Source of the DNA: Amylostereum areolatum
Taxonomy: Eukaryota; Basidiomycota; Agaricomycetes; Russulales; Stereaceae
DNA length: 64,000 nucleotides
Assembly: GCA_012932865.1 (NCBI GenBank)
Contig: SAXG01000009.1
Location: 481,163 to 545,162, forward strand
Direction of reading: 5' to 3'
Part shown: in pieces, positions 35,446-47,656 of the stretch
Position numbering within the stretch: the stretch's first letter is position 1
Layout of the letters: each line of letters begins with the position of its first letter
Translations under genes and position numbers: made by a program
The notes under the pieces: generated by a model
What the model was told of the DNA's origin: nothing
Seen by the model: only the letters and a program-made list of their open reading frames with translations
The model's database searches: none

Positions 35446-38400
35446 CGCTCCTCCTTCTCGGTAGGAGGAAGGGGAGAGGGTGGGAGAGTGCCGAGGGAGA
35501 TGAGGCCTCAGGCGGGGGAACCGGCGGGAGCGTGTGCGATATAGAGCGTGTACGCTGTCTGTGAAGGAGGTGGAGGGGCGGAGGGGCGGGAAGGGGCGGG
35601 GATGGGGGAGAGGACTTGGGAGAGAGTGGTGGGAGGAAGCGAGGCCTGCAGTCGGTGCATTTCCTCCACGCGGAGTTGCAATTCTCACACAGTAATTATT
35701 TATTAATTTATCTTCCCTCAGCTCGAGCCCGTGACTCCGCCGCCTCCTCCTTCTCCTCCCTCCTCCCCGCCTTCCACGTGCCCTCGTTGTGTTCCGTGTT
35801 TTTGGCAAAGGCGCGCTCTGGGAACGTCTGTAGCTCACCGACCAGAGTAGCCCCTGACCGCACAAGGTTCGCGTCCACCCTTCGACGCATCGGGTCTGCG
35901 ATAAGTACCTGTCCGACCCGTCAAATAATCAAGTAAACGATATGCCCCGCCTTGGCCCCGTCTTCTTGCTTTGTATATTCCTCCTCGCTCCCACAAAAAG
36001 AAACCTCGCTGCCACACCCGCTCCCGTACAACAATAGCACAGAAACCGCGTCCCCCGTCGACGAGGACGAGAGCGAGGACGAGGGTCAACCAGACAATTG
36101 GCGTCGTCGCCTGCACGCGTTTCATCACGCTCACCGCCCATCAACCATTCTTCGCTGTCCCGGGAACAAGCACCGACAACGGCCCACGTAGCAGCATACG
36201 ATGCACGCTCAAGAAAATGATGCTACCTCGACGACAACGCTTCCCGTCCTTGGTCCGCTGCCGCCGCCTGCCGCGAACGAGCGGTACATACTGGTACATG
36301 CCAGGCCATCTACGCCTCTCCGCCGCCTCGCCTCCATGACTACGCCTCCGAACCGATCTTCTCCATTCCAAACCCCGCGCTCCTCGGCCGCTTCCCCGCC
36401 CGCGCCCCGTCTCCCCGAATTCTCAACTTAAGGACCAGCACCCGAATATCCCGACACCCTTCTACGATCCCACAAACACCCTCTCGGTCGCGCACCGTGG
36501 CCCTTTTCCCGAAAACCCAAGATACTCGCCACCCACGCCCCGTGGCTCCGCTCGAACCCCCGCGCCATGTCCTCGTACCGCGTCTCCTCCGGCGTCCGGT
36601 ACGCACCTCCGCGGGACCAGCGCCTACGCAGACCTACGCTTTCTGCTCGAAACTCCCCACGCGAGCGCGCAAGCGCCGTGGCGCCCCCCTCAACCATAGC
36701 ACTGCAAGTGATACGCATCCTGATCCAGTCAGAGTCAACTCGCCACCACACGCGACGGCACGTTCCCTTGTCCTCGTCCTTTCCGCCCCTCGCGTTTCTG
36801 CCCCGTACCCACCGCGATCGCCTCGGTCTCGGACAACCCACGAACCACTTCTAGAATCCCTCTCGCCCCGCCTCCTCCTCAGGCAACCTCCCTTCTCCGC
36901 CCGCCGGCGCTCCACCCACCGCGGGCCCGTAAATTAACCCCTTTCCAAGTCCTTATACCCGTCCTGCATTCCTTGCGCCCATCCAAATCCAAATTCTAAC
37001 CCCCCAACCCCGCCCGTGTACGTAAAAAATAGTCCATCGCATTCCCGCCACCCGCGCGTAGTCGGCCCCGCCTTTTGATCGTCGCCACCGCCACTTCTGC
37101 CCGCCACGGACCCAGAAACAGAACAAAGGCCCGCAATATCCGCCGCAGCGCATTCGTGCTGCCATCTCCGACGTGCACAGGTCAACCCAGCAGGTCAAGT
37201 ACCTGCAATGAGATCCAAGGTGTATCAGCGCGTTCGGACCACCGCATCCCCGACATCCTAAACGCAAAACTCGCAACTCCACGCTCTAGACTTGCCTCTT
37301 CAACGGGCGAGTGAGCTTGAGCTCAGTCTCCACACACTTGTCCGTACTCTCTCTCTCTCTGCAGCGTCGTCCCGTTTTCCAGCCTGGTGGACCCTCCTGC
37401 TGAGCCAGCACCGACTCTTGCCTTCGCACTTGCCTCTTTTCTCGCTTGGGCGCCTCCGCCGTCTGAAAATACGAAGCCCCGGAATCCGTCCGGAACAAAC
37501 CCAAGCTGCTAAGCAGATGCGTCCAGCTCAACCCTTTCCACTTTCTGACTGCTCACTCTCACTCATCCGCACCGACCCCCGTTCTGACCGAACTTCATCC
37601 CCCCTCCGTCAAACTCCACCCCGCCAGACCCCTTCTCCTTTCTCCCGAACCCGCAACGCGCACCGCACCATGTCCGCCATTCCCAAACACGCCTCTCGCC
37701 AGGCACTCCCATTCCCCTTTACTCACCCCTTCCTCCGTTCCTGCGCGTCATCGTCTTCTCCCCGAATCCAATCGCGACTTATCAACCCACTTATCGCGCG
37801 CGGCATGTGCATGTGCATACGACGTAAAACTTCGAATGCACGCGCTCGTACATATTGGTACATAACGGCGGCAGACGCGCGCGCGACGTCATCGAAGACT
37901 GAACGAGAACACTACACCACCAGCAGTTGCCTCAGCATCAATCTATGATGGCCAGTTGGGGTGAGTCGAATGGCGTGACCGGAGGTTCACGCTGGCTTCA
38001 CGTCAGCTTGAATCTAAACCCCTGATTCGAGTTCCATCCCGCTTTTCCGTCAGTGTAAGCCAATTCCACGCCAAAGTCAGCGTGAGCACAAGCTGGTCCG
38101 TCGGTTTCAAGCCCATTTCACTGGCATTTGTAAGAAGTGGAAAGAACGGAGTCCCCGCGCGATGAGTCTGAAGTCGATTATGTAAGCAATGTCAATTTTC
38201 GTCGTCGCGCGGTGTCGTTCTTGTTTCCTCTCACCACCTCCACCGCTCAACGTCAACTCCCTCCACCTGGCCACAGCATCTCATCTACCACTGGAGACCC
38301 CGGTATAGCTGATTTCGAGACCGGAATCACATATCGGAATCTCCTCAAAGAGTGGGCTTTGACCACCCCACCCTTTCCCCTTCGCTCACATCAATGTCGA

Positions 38401-39519
38401 GGTCTCCAGCCCGCTCTCTCATGAGCATGAGTAGCATTGAGACAACAGCCTGGGTGCGTGTTAGTATCTCTCACTTCCTGCTCGTCTGTCTCACCACGCC
38501 ACTCATGCATAGGCCCTACTAGTACCCCTGGGGATCTCTTGTTGCCGAGGGCTCTTTCGCACTTATGGGCTTTGCTCTCGGTCTTTCCTCGTGTTCTTGG
38601 TCTCTACTCGCGGTCTCGGTCTTTGCTTGCAGTCTTGGCCTGTGGTTGTCGTCTCGCTCCTCGCTCTCGGTCCCCCTGGGTCTCTGGTTTTTGCTCGCTG
38701 GCACTTGCTAGGTTATCTCAATCCCGTTTTGCTGGCATGCCAGGTAACACACTCTAATTCATTTTTCATTCCTCCTTTTGGACCCGTAGACATCCTGTAA
38801 CACCCCCCATGTACTTTGTATGGTAGTTCTCGGAATGATATATATATTACGATGCTTTGTTTGCTTCCACATTGGGATGATAAGATTGCGATAAGCATGA
38901 TTTGAGCCAGCATCCCGCCGATTGCTCCTTGACGAGCTTAGTAAGATAATTGGATTGAATCCGAAGGAACTCAGCTTCCGACCCAAGGGAGCCCGTTGAG
39001 TCTGATATCAGCATGACATTTTTGGATTCCATCCGGTGTCACGCTAGCATCACACTCAGGGGCATGATATCGGAATGAAGCTGAAGGATCTGCTGGTGGT
39101 GTAGAAGCTAGGTATGTGTCCCTGAGCGAGAGTGTATGGCGCCACCACGCCCCCGCACTGAGGCATGGCGAAGAACGGGAGAAATGGCAAGCAAGGAATA
39201 AGATGGGTGGCATATAGCAGTCGCAAAGTCTAAACGACGCGATAATAGTATGATCTATGAAAACGGAACTCTAGCGATGTGGCGGATACGCGTACAGTAC
39301 ATGCAGGCACGGGGAGAGACAGAAGAAATAGCATGGTGGGATACAGGGACAAGAAAGGATGGCAGGGGAGATCAGGACAGATATAAGTATGAGTGTGCAG
39401 ATACAACGGGATGGGGAGATGGAGGGGAGAAATGAGACCGAGACGAGAACCAGCATGACGAGCACCCAGCAAAGCAAAAAAAGAAATACGGAATAAAAAG
39501 AGGAACCCACCGATCGCGC
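35446..39519. other. Four kilobases without a supported gene
   Basis: Upstream of copy E and downstream of the J-domain gene. 35.7-37.9 kb is C-rich on the plus strand, so long frames open on both strands by composition (for example plus 36497-36937 and 37292-37948), but none has a recognisable motif or consistent splice pattern. At 38.4-38.7 kb there is an imprecise CTCGGTC-rich stretch. At 38797 the sequence TGTAACACCCCCCATG resembles the start of an LTR, but no matching end was found. Confidence 0.4.
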
Positions 39520-40877
39520 TCACAGCACGCCCTCCATTTTTTCCAAGACGACCACGACACCCTCGATGAGCAGCGCCATCCTCCGCGGCAGTATAACGCC
39601 TGCACGTCCCTGCCGCTCGTCCTCCTCCTCGCCGGCTCCGGCGCCCCCGCCTTCATCTTCACCCGAACGCCGCGCTCTTGAACGCGCGCGCGCCCGGCGT
39701 TCCTCCCACATGGACCGCTCGAGCGCGAGGGGAAGCGCAAGCGTGATCCGCGCCAGCCGTACGGTCAGCCTCGCGCGCGGACGCACGGACAAGTACGACA
39801 GCTGCGCGAGCGACGCGTGCGTGTCGACGAGGTGGGAGAGCGTCGTGAGGACGGTGTGCGTGAGCGCGCGGCAGGCTAAGATTATGAGCGTCAGTTCCCC
39901 GGTACGTGGCGGCAGAAGAGGGGAGGCAGGGGGCATGACGCACTTAACACGCGTTCACGTAGGGCCTGGAGGGTGAGCAAGATCGAGTCGATGCCCTCCT
40001 CGCCGAGGCGCAGGGCAGGATTGATATCGTTCATCGCACCTGCACCGGATCCAGACTGATGATCAGAGTCGTGGTGATACAAAGGGGAGGAGGGATGAAC
40101 GTACGGAGCAGCGTGCGCACCATCTCGAGGTCGCCGTCCAAAAAATCGTTGAACACGCCCGTCACGACGCTCCGTAGCGTTTCCTCCGCGCGCATTGCCC
40201 CCGACGCCGTACTCGCGAACGCATGTCCGGCTGGATGCGCGTCATACCGGCGTTTGGAGAGCGGGTTCGAGAGGATGTTGTACGCGACGGAAACCTTTTG
40301 GAACGCGAACGTCGCCTCGGGGTCGTCTGGAAATTTACTGCGCACGTTCGTCAGAAACCGAGTGAGTCCAGACCCCCCTCTCGAGCGCACGGGCGCATTC
40401 GATCGAGAAAGACGCGAAGGTCGTCCCCGAGCACGAAAGGAGGCGCGCGAGAAGGGGAGGAAGGAAGCTCACTCGGGATGGCATGCTTTGCTCCGTGAGA
40501 GGTACGCCCGCCGAAGTTCCATCTTGTCTAGATCGGCTCCGTGCGCGACGCCCAGGATCTCGTACAAGTTCTCCTGCGCGAGCACCTCGGCGATAGCGGG
40601 TGAGCGGTGCGTCTCCGTCTTTAGGCCCCGCCGCGCCCTCGAGCGGGACGAGCGCCGACGCCGCGGCGCTTCGTCCACGTCGGCCTTCTCGGCGAGATGT
40701 CTCCATGAGATGTGTCGGCCATGGTGGGAAATGTCTGTGCCATCATTCTCTGTGAGCGTTTCGTCGTCGATCGGGAGGTAGAAGTAGTCTGAGGCTGAGG
40801 GTGCGGGTCAGCCGTGTGAGGCAAACCAGTAATGAAAAGATAAGCGCGCTACCTGACGATATGACGTATCGAAACAT
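39520..40877 (-). CDS. J-domain (DnaJ/Hsp40) co-chaperone with fungal C-terminal helical region
   Basis: Five exons (40853-40877, 40473-40794, 40105-40337, 39944-40039, 39520-39875) give 343 residues with no frame break. The J domain starts about residue 75 with NLYEILGVAHGADLDKMELR; the essential HPD motif is created by the second intron (CAC CCC GA / T), giving HPDKFPDDPEATFAF, and helix IV follows (LSNPLSKRRYDAHP). The J domain stimulates Hsp70 ATPase. The rest (ETLRSVVTGVFNDFLDGDLE, then RAMNDINPALRLGEEGID) is helical and shared with uncharacterised fungal J proteins. The C-terminus has a low-complexity insert of E, G and A (about 39600-39680). No signal peptide or clear membrane segment. 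The Hsp70 partner and compartment are unknown. Confidence 0.85.
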
Positions 40878-41233
40878 CGAAGGGCGTGCGGGTGATGTTA
40901 GGATAGGATGGGCGACATGGAGGGATTTCTTGGGTGGTGGTGGTTGAGAAGAGAGGCAAGGTGGTCGTTGCCAGTTGGGAGGACGTCCGTTTGCTTCGTC
41001 CACTTGCATGTGAATTTTGCGTGTGATTTGTCACCGTGGCAGACTCGGTGGGCCAATCTATCGGCTCCGGCCAATGCCAGTGGCATCTGCCGAAACCGCA
41101 GATACCTGCCGTTTTTCGAACCTTCTTTCTCTCTATCAACCGACCCTCCAGGCAAGTGCTGCTCGCCGTGCTCGCCGTCCCTCAGCCAATTCTAACGAGA
41201 TTCACCCTCCCAGTCACCTCTGTCTCCACAGTC
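40878..41233. promoter_or_regulatory. Shared divergent promoter region of the J-domain and uS10 genes
   Basis: The 356 bases between two divergent start codons must hold both promoters. A pyrimidine-rich stretch (41105-41180) lies before the ribosomal protein start, as is common for ribosomal protein genes. No specific factor site could be named. Confidence 0.4.
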
Positions 41234-41780
41234 ATGAGTTACGTCGCTAAGGGTGAAAAAGAATACGACGCGACCGGTGCCCCCGTGCCCGCCGCTAAGC
41301 TTCACAAAATCCGCATCACGCTCACGAGCAGCAATGTCAAGAACCTCGAGAAGTGTACGTGTCCTGGTATTCATCCCTTACCTTTTTTCGTGGCCTGATC
41401 TGGTGTGCATAGTCTCGACCGACCTCATCAACCGCGCTAAGGACAAGCAGCTCCGCGTGAAGGGCCCCGTCCGCCTCCCTACCAAGGTCCTCAAGATCAC
41501 CACCCGTAAGACTGTGCGTCGTCTTTTGTTTCCTGTGATACTTGATACTGACGACGACAACGATGCGATCAGCCTTGCGGTGAGGGTTCCAAGACCTGGG
41601 ATCGCTACGAGCTCAAGGTGCACAAGCGCCTCATCGACCTTCACTCCTCGAGCGAGATCGTGAAGCAGATCGTGCGTCGCCTCTTCTTTTTCTCATCTAA
41701 GCTAGGAAAACTGACTGTTCTTTCAGACGAGCATCAGCCTGGAGCCCGGTGTCGAGGTCGAGGTCACGATCTCCGCTTAG
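41234..41780 (+). CDS. RPS20: 40S ribosomal protein S20 (uS10)
   Basis: Four exons (41234-41354, 41413-41513, 41573-41671, 41727-41780) give 124 residues, the normal family length. Key sequence: [72 protein letters not shown] and the C-terminal [12 protein letters not shown]. The protein sits in the head of the small ribosomal subunit. All junctions are GT-AG and keep the frame. Divergent to the J-domain gene, and tail-to-tail with the dehydrogenase at 41949. Confidence 0.97.
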
Positions 41781-41948
41781 ATGCGCTAGCTTTATTACAT
41801 GCTGTATGTTGTACTTTATGCACTGCAAACACTACCGCGTTTCTGTGCGCATACTCAGCGACCCGTTATGATGGCTTGAAGCTCAGATGCAAGACGAGAG
41901 TGTATTCTTGCTAGATCCGATATGCCAGTGTACTCAGGACTGCAGCAC

Positions 41949-43097
41949 TCAATATTCATCATCTCGTCCCAAACCCTTCCCTACATTCCCCCACTCATCC
42001 AGTGTCTTTGTGTAGCTTCCCGTGCGCACCTTGATACCCTCGATCGCGTCGTCTCCCAGAAACAGCCACAGAGGCCATCCGTCTTTGCCGCTTGCGCGGC
42101 CCTCCCCTCGAATAACGTCCATCAGAGCGTTCATACCCTTCTCCGGATCGCCCTTGTTCTTTTCGTTTTCTCTGTCCTCCATTCTGCGACGAAGTTCTTC
42201 GCGGGCAGCGTCGTAGTCGGGGAGGGGCGTTCCGACGATGGGCAACACGAGACCTGTGTCGAACGATCCTGGAATGACCACTATGACACGGATGTTGAAA
42301 GGCTTCAGCTCGGCGGAAAGTGTCTCTCCGTACGCTGGGGAACGAAGTGAGGCGGAGGCCCAGTATACAGACGGCGAAGGGCATACCATGGACGGCAGCT
42401 TTCGAGGCTGCATAAGCAGCTGGGAAGGAACACTCGTTAATACTCAGGTCTGAATCGGCACTGAATACGCGCGTAAGTAAACATACATGGACCCTGCATT
42501 CAAGGTAAAGGCAAACAACGGCAAGTGAATATGGAAAACCACGCACCAAAAATTCGTTGCGATATGCTGTCCGGCTTCCGATGACGACCACCGTACCCTG
42601 CTTGCGTGCGCGCATATGTGGCAACAGCGCATTCGTCACGTTAAGAGTTCCGAAGAAATTTGTATTCATAACCTGCGTAAAGTTTTCGGTCCTGTAGACG
42701 CTAGATTAGCCTCGCTACGTTCCAACAAGACGAGCTTACCCTAGTTCCTCACTGGGGCCCGACCTAGCAATACCTGCATTGTTAACGACGACGTCTACAC
42801 GTCCCCAGCGAGCTACAGCTTTCGTTATCACGTCGTGAATGTCAGAAAAAGGCGCGGTAACGTCGAGATGCAGGACATGAATGCGTGTGCGATCGGTATC
42901 CGGGTCGGAAAGAAGAGGGTCGAAGCGGCGGATGTCCCGAGCGGTAGCCACGACGCAATCCCCGCGAGCCAGAATACGGCGAGTTAATGCAAGACCAAGA
43001 CCAGTCGACGCTCCTGGATGCAGATGAGATGCAACATTGCAAAAAGCCGAGGAGGGCTGCACGCACCGGTGATGAGCCAAACGAGTCCCGCCACCAT
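41949..43097 (-). CDS. Short-chain dehydrogenase/reductase, paralogue 1
   Basis: Starts at ATG 43097. The nucleotide-binding glycine motif is formed across the first intron (VWLITG / ASTGLGLALTRR). VVATARDIRRFDPLL and HLDVTAPFSDIHD follow, then NNAGIARSGPSEELG, NTNFFGTLNVTNALLPHM, the catalytic serine in VVIGSRTAYRNEF and the YxxxK pair in AYAASKAAVH. The C-terminal part (IRVIVVIPGSFDTG; DGWPLWLFLGDDAIEG) matches paralogues 2 and 3. A seven-base internal exon (42487-42493, GGTCCAT on the coding strand) encodes GP plus one base before AYAASK. It uses NAD(P)H on an unknown substrate. A hAT transposon lies 118 bases upstream of the start. The frame is intact. Confidence 0.9.
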
Positions 43098-43141
43098 GGT
43101 TCTGTTTGAATGCGGTGGAACCTCGGGTACAAGCTTTGACT

Positions 43142-43200
43142 CCCAGTGAGAATCGGTGCGAAGGATTTGAGACGCGGCGGAAGATTTTTGGATGCCAAGA
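43142..43200 (-). repeat. 59-base 5' leader block of SDR 1, copied inverted at 46950
   Basis: This block lies 45-103 bases upstream of the SDR 1 start codon and recurs at 46950-47008 in the opposite orientation with two mismatches. It ends seven bases before the hAT target duplication. Confidence 0.8.
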
Positions 43201-43206
43201 CGTGTG

Positions 43207-44981
43207 CCAAAATCTAGTGTTGCCGCGGGGCGGGTCGAACTCGCGACGGGTTGGACTCGAGGACGGGGTCCGATCACGTGATTGAACTCGAGGTGGCCTC
43301 GAGGCGGGAACTCGTGATGGACCCATCAGGTCCTATCCACTGCAGCGCCGAATCCGCCGCCGATCCTGGCGGGGTCAGGCCGGCACAGGCGCCCTGAGGA
43401 TGCGAGGCTCGTGACTGTTATTGAACGCGTCGCCGACTCGCGTGGTGGTCACTAAGTATGCCAAAGGGCTCAGGATGCGGAAAACGCGAGACGAGACGAG
43501 GCCGCCCGCACCGGTCAGAAAGTCGAAGACCGATTTGATCTTGTGCGACCTTTTTTTGTCCCGTTACCCGTGCTAAAATATCGATGCTGCGTAACGCAGT
43601 AGGTGCTCGCGCAGTGTTCCCTCTGAGATTCGTAGCTGTCGGGTTCATCGGAAGTACAGAGAGAAGGCTACATGTCGAGTAGTACAGGATATCTACGCAC
43701 TTTGTCCGCCAATCTATAATCAAAATTCTTGCCAGAGAACTTTTGAACACGGTGGGAGTCGACTTTCTCGGTCAGTACAATAGACTGGCGATCTCTGACT
43801 CGTGATCAGGCTACGAAGGTTAGGCCCGTTGCGAATTCCTTTGATCCCAGTCCACAGTTCAGCTGCCGGGAGGAGGTGGCCCGGTGTTCGGTTGTGGTCG
43901 TGCGCGTTCCGTTTGCGCGCTCTGCCTTTTTCCTCGTCACTTTTGATGTACTTCATCGTCTCAAACCTATACGAAAGTTACATCATCGTGATCGTTGGGA
44001 TGTAAAGAATTGTCTGGTGTAAAAACTATATCGACACGTGTAGCCGTATTTGCGGTGGAGAGCAATTCATGCAAAAATCGTCGCGGATTTCGCGTCGCGT
44101 CGTTGAATTAACAGTTTACATCTATTTGTTCCAGGACTCTCCCAGCCTCACGAAACCAATGATTGCTCGCTGCGCTCGCAATAATCTGCTACAAGAACAA
44201 TGGCCGTCTATGGCCGTCTCCAGTTTCCTATCCTGTTCCGGGTGGCTCTCGACGCTCTCGCGGTACAAGCTTCGGCTGTTCCGTGTGAGCGAGTTTTCTC
44301 TTCAAGTAAAGAGATATGCGCGATGCGACGCAATCACCTGTCTCCCGTCGTCATGGAACACCTGCAGATCCTGAAATATCTGTTCAAACAGGCTCGTCTT
44401 AACTTGGCGTCGAGATGGTCGGTCTCAGAAACGGAGCTAGAGCAGGCTAACGATGCAGAGGATCTTTGCCGTCATTCCATTTCCTCCTTCGACTTTGACG
44501 CACTGCATACCATGGAATCGGGCAGTAACGAGTCCCCAAACTCGGTGCTCGAAACCGAAGAACTGTTCACCCTTCTATCTCGCGGACCTTTAGACCACTG
44601 TGCAATGTCCTACTAATCATATCTAGTCTACCATACATCTTTACTATAATGAATTTGTGTACCATGTTGTTCTAAGTAATTCAGCTTTCATTCTAGCTTG
44701 CGAGCTTGCGCTCTGCTCACGGTCGGCACAGCCGACTCGACGGCCACAAGAGTGAAGTTCGCGACCATTGTCCGAGTCGGTCTGCCCGGTGCCGCCGCCG
44801 ACTCGCCGACTCGCCGGCCGGCCTGTCGCCGATTCACCTTCGATGCCCCGACCCATCTGCGATGGAACCGCTGTACGACTCGCGAGTTGTCAACTCGTTC
44901 ATGACGAGTCGGCCTCGAGCTGCTTACCTAACACGACTCGAGCTGCAACCCACCCCACCTCGCGGCAACACTACCAAAATC
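43207..44981. mobile_element. hAT-superfamily DNA transposon with 8-bp target duplication
   Basis: The element spans 43215-44973 (1759 bases) between perfect 8-base direct repeats CCAAAATC (43207-43214 and 44974-44981). Its ends are inverted copies, TAGTGTTGCCGCG at the left and the complement at the right, fitting the hAT (T/C)A(A/G)NG terminal rule. Subterminal regions are rich in scattered GACTCG/CGAGTC motifs, as is usual for transposase binding. Only the C-terminal part of a transposase remains, so the copy is non-autonomous. Perfect target duplications point to a recent insertion. Confidence 0.92.
44200..44616 (+). pseudogene. hAT transposase remnant (C-terminal dimerisation domain)
   Basis: Inside the hAT element. 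The frame reads FPILFRVALDALAVQASAVP, then CERVFSSSKEICAMRRNHLS and LQILKYLFKQARLN. These are the hallmark blocks of the hAT C-terminal dimerisation domain. No BED zinc finger or catalytic RNase-H-like core was found upstream within the element (43215-44199), so this is a deletion derivative. Confidence 0.88.
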
Positions 44982-47656
44982 CATCGTTGCCGTCCTATGG
45001 CTTCAAAAAAATGGCACACTTTTCTTGAACGTCACGACAGATTTTTGAACCTAGCAAAACACATAGGACCATATGTGACAATATTGGATGGCATCAGGCC
45101 TGCATGTATTTACATATTGCTCCCTTGCTTGAACCAAATTGAAGCATTCTGAATGACGCACAACAAGAAGATTATGGAACCAGCTTGCATTACATGCTTA
45201 TGGAAAACTAAGTACATAGTGCTAAGTACACTTGAGCCCACACGCCAATAGCCACCCCTATGCCTCAAACTTCAAGCACCCCCTCTCCAGCATTATGCAG
45301 CCTACGTCTCTTGGCCAACTTGACGGACAGCTGACAGGCTTGCTCTGCAGCTCAATGCTCACTAGAGGCCAGATGTTAGAAAGAAACTTAGCGACAACGG
45401 AGGAACGTACCATGCGCGTAGCGTGCATGATAGACGGTGATGGACCACCAGGCTGACCCTACGCCATATCTGCAATGCGCCCACATCCTTCCGAGGCATC
45501 GGCACCAAAGCTGGGGGACAAATTTCCTACAAAGAAGACCTCGACGTGAGTGATTTATTGGTGTAAGAAGGGTGGAAACACACCGGATGTATCATCTCAC
45601 TGGCTCACTGGCTCGCCGGGAGCCCATTCACCCAATGTGTGACACATCGAACAAGACACAGCACACATTTACAAGAAACTTCGCGACGGACCGAAGCCCT
45701 TCACTGCATTGTGAAACAGATTCCGAGCGAGGTCAAATGGCGGCATGTCGTGGAGGCTCATCCTCGTCGTGGAGAGGACGACCGGGGACGACGACTAGTA
45801 GCACGTCGGTTGTTCGATTCGGGACTTTGCGTGGACGAGCTGGATCCTGGGAGTGGAAGGCGGAAATGAGGGAGGGAGAAAGGTGCCGTGCCGTCGACTA
45901 GAAGGAAGGGAGGGATGGTGGTAGAGCTGGTGGAAGGACACGAAGACCTACGAAGACGCTAAGTCGAAGTGCGAAGTTGCGCAATGCTCGAGGACTTACA
46001 TAAGCCTACGAGTCGACGACCTTTCCGTTTGTTCTCACGAAGTTGTTTGCATAGGAAGACCTCGTTGGATTGAGAATCTGAGAAAGGCGAAATTTGAAGA
46101 GCTTCAATCATCTTCAGTTTCCTTACATTGCCGTTGACTTTAGCAACCGTTTAATATGCTTCCCCTCGCGCGTAAGTAGGTGACTCATAGCGTGATCTCA
46201 CTGGACTTCGAGGAGGGTCGAAATCCTTCATTTTTGGCACTCCTTGTGGGGATGGGCAACGGTCAATTGCGCACCGTGACGCTTACGTCACTTTCCCATA
46301 CGCCAAATTTCACTGACACCTTGTTTTGCGCCTTGCTCGGCACCCCCTTCATCATGTATAGTGATAATTCGCATTTGAAGACATGGAGAGTCTTTAAAAT
46401 AGTATTATTGCCCTGCATTGTGAGTTCCATACCTATTAGTGGAATGTGGAAGCCACAGCAGCCTCGGCAATACGGAAGCTCAGCGCGACTTCGGGTAAAT
46501 CAGACGCGTCGAATATTTTGACGTGTCTCCAGGCCTGCGCTCGTCGACGCGCGACTCAAATCCACCCGAGATCAACCCCTTCCGACAGCAGCAACAACTC
46601 GTCCCCTCTTCCGATCCTTTGGCGGCCTGGCACACTTATAGATACCGTCTATTTACACCAATCCCACACATGAATAAGGGCTTCATCGCATACTGTTCAT
46701 ATGGGGTCCATTTTGGTAGTATTTTGACCATATCTCCCAGGATAAAGGGATGGAAAAAATTTCATCTGTAAAAATGATTTAAAGGTGTCGAAATAAAATT
46801 ATCACTATTTTTAAAGATTTTTTCGGCCTCTGTGGAAGCTCATGTTGAGGATTGCATGGGGGAGCTGGGTGCGACAAGGTGCTAATGAAGTAAGGTACCG
46901 TGGGAACGTCACGCTATTCAATTGGTCGTTGCCCATCCCCGCTCCTTGGTCTTGGCATCCAAAAGCCTTCCGCCGCGTCTCAAATCCTTCGCACCGATTC
47001 TCACTGGGTTTGACTCCTTTTGAGAGAAAACAAGCGCTTGCGCATCGTGATCGACTGCAGTGGATGTTCGCTCATGTTCGACGGTGGTCACTGGTGTAGG
47101 AGGGTGTAAGTCAAAGCATAACGCCCGGAAATAATCGATAATCACGTAAGCTCTATCAACTTGTTGTCTTTTCAGCTCTCCTCCACAGCCCACTTGTGAT
47201 GTCCTCCCAGTGTCCTCCACTGTCAACGTGTCAACAATATCTACGTCGTTCCAAGACCTCATCACGATCTCATACCTTTCACCGGGCCTAAATTGGCTCT
47301 CTCAAACACTTTCTTCGGTCAACGCGGTGAAAGAAGCATGCGATTAAATCATTAATGTGTAAGAATCCCCTCCCAGCGGCATGCAATCTACACTGGCATT
47401 CTCTTTCAAAGTTTCAGTCGCCAGCGGACTAGTAGCTTCGCCCTTTATGAACTCTGAGGCCAGACTTCTCTCCAGTATCCCGGGTTATGTATCACGATGG
47501 AATCCGTATGCCAGACTTGATGGAGTTCCTGGGAACGGCTTCCGGTTCTCGTAACAAGTCCAGCCTTTGGACCGTCCATTACAACTCGTTCTTCTTGTTC
47601 TCTCTTCGGCTGGTCGCCTCGCCTCGCTTCGCCTCCGATATAAGTACTCGTGCACC
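44982..47656. other. Intergenic region with a displaced SDR leader block
   Basis: About 2.7 kb between the hAT element and the decayed ligase. Short frames such as plus 45572-45901 and 46180-46521 have no recognisable motifs. The only feature supported is the 59-base block at 46950-47008. Confidence 0.45.
46950..47008 (+). repeat. Inverted copy of the SDR 1 leader block
   Basis: Matches the complement of 43142-43200 at 57 of 59 positions (TCTTGGCATCC to CACTGGG). No dehydrogenase frame follows it, so it is either the relic of a lost SDR copy or a shuffled promoter fragment. Confidence 0.8.

Noticed and set aside
36428..37948. Long frames on both strands between 36.4 and 37.9 kb
   Set aside because: C-rich sequence opens frames in several registers at once; no conserved motif or consistent intron pattern.
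38797..39012. Possible solo LTR starting TGTAACACCCCCC
   Set aside because: No matching CA end with a 5-base target duplication and no second copy in the window.
43220..43275. tRNA-like GAGTTCGACCC box
   Set aside because: Lies in the subterminal GACTCG-rich region of the hAT element; no cloverleaf could be folded around it.
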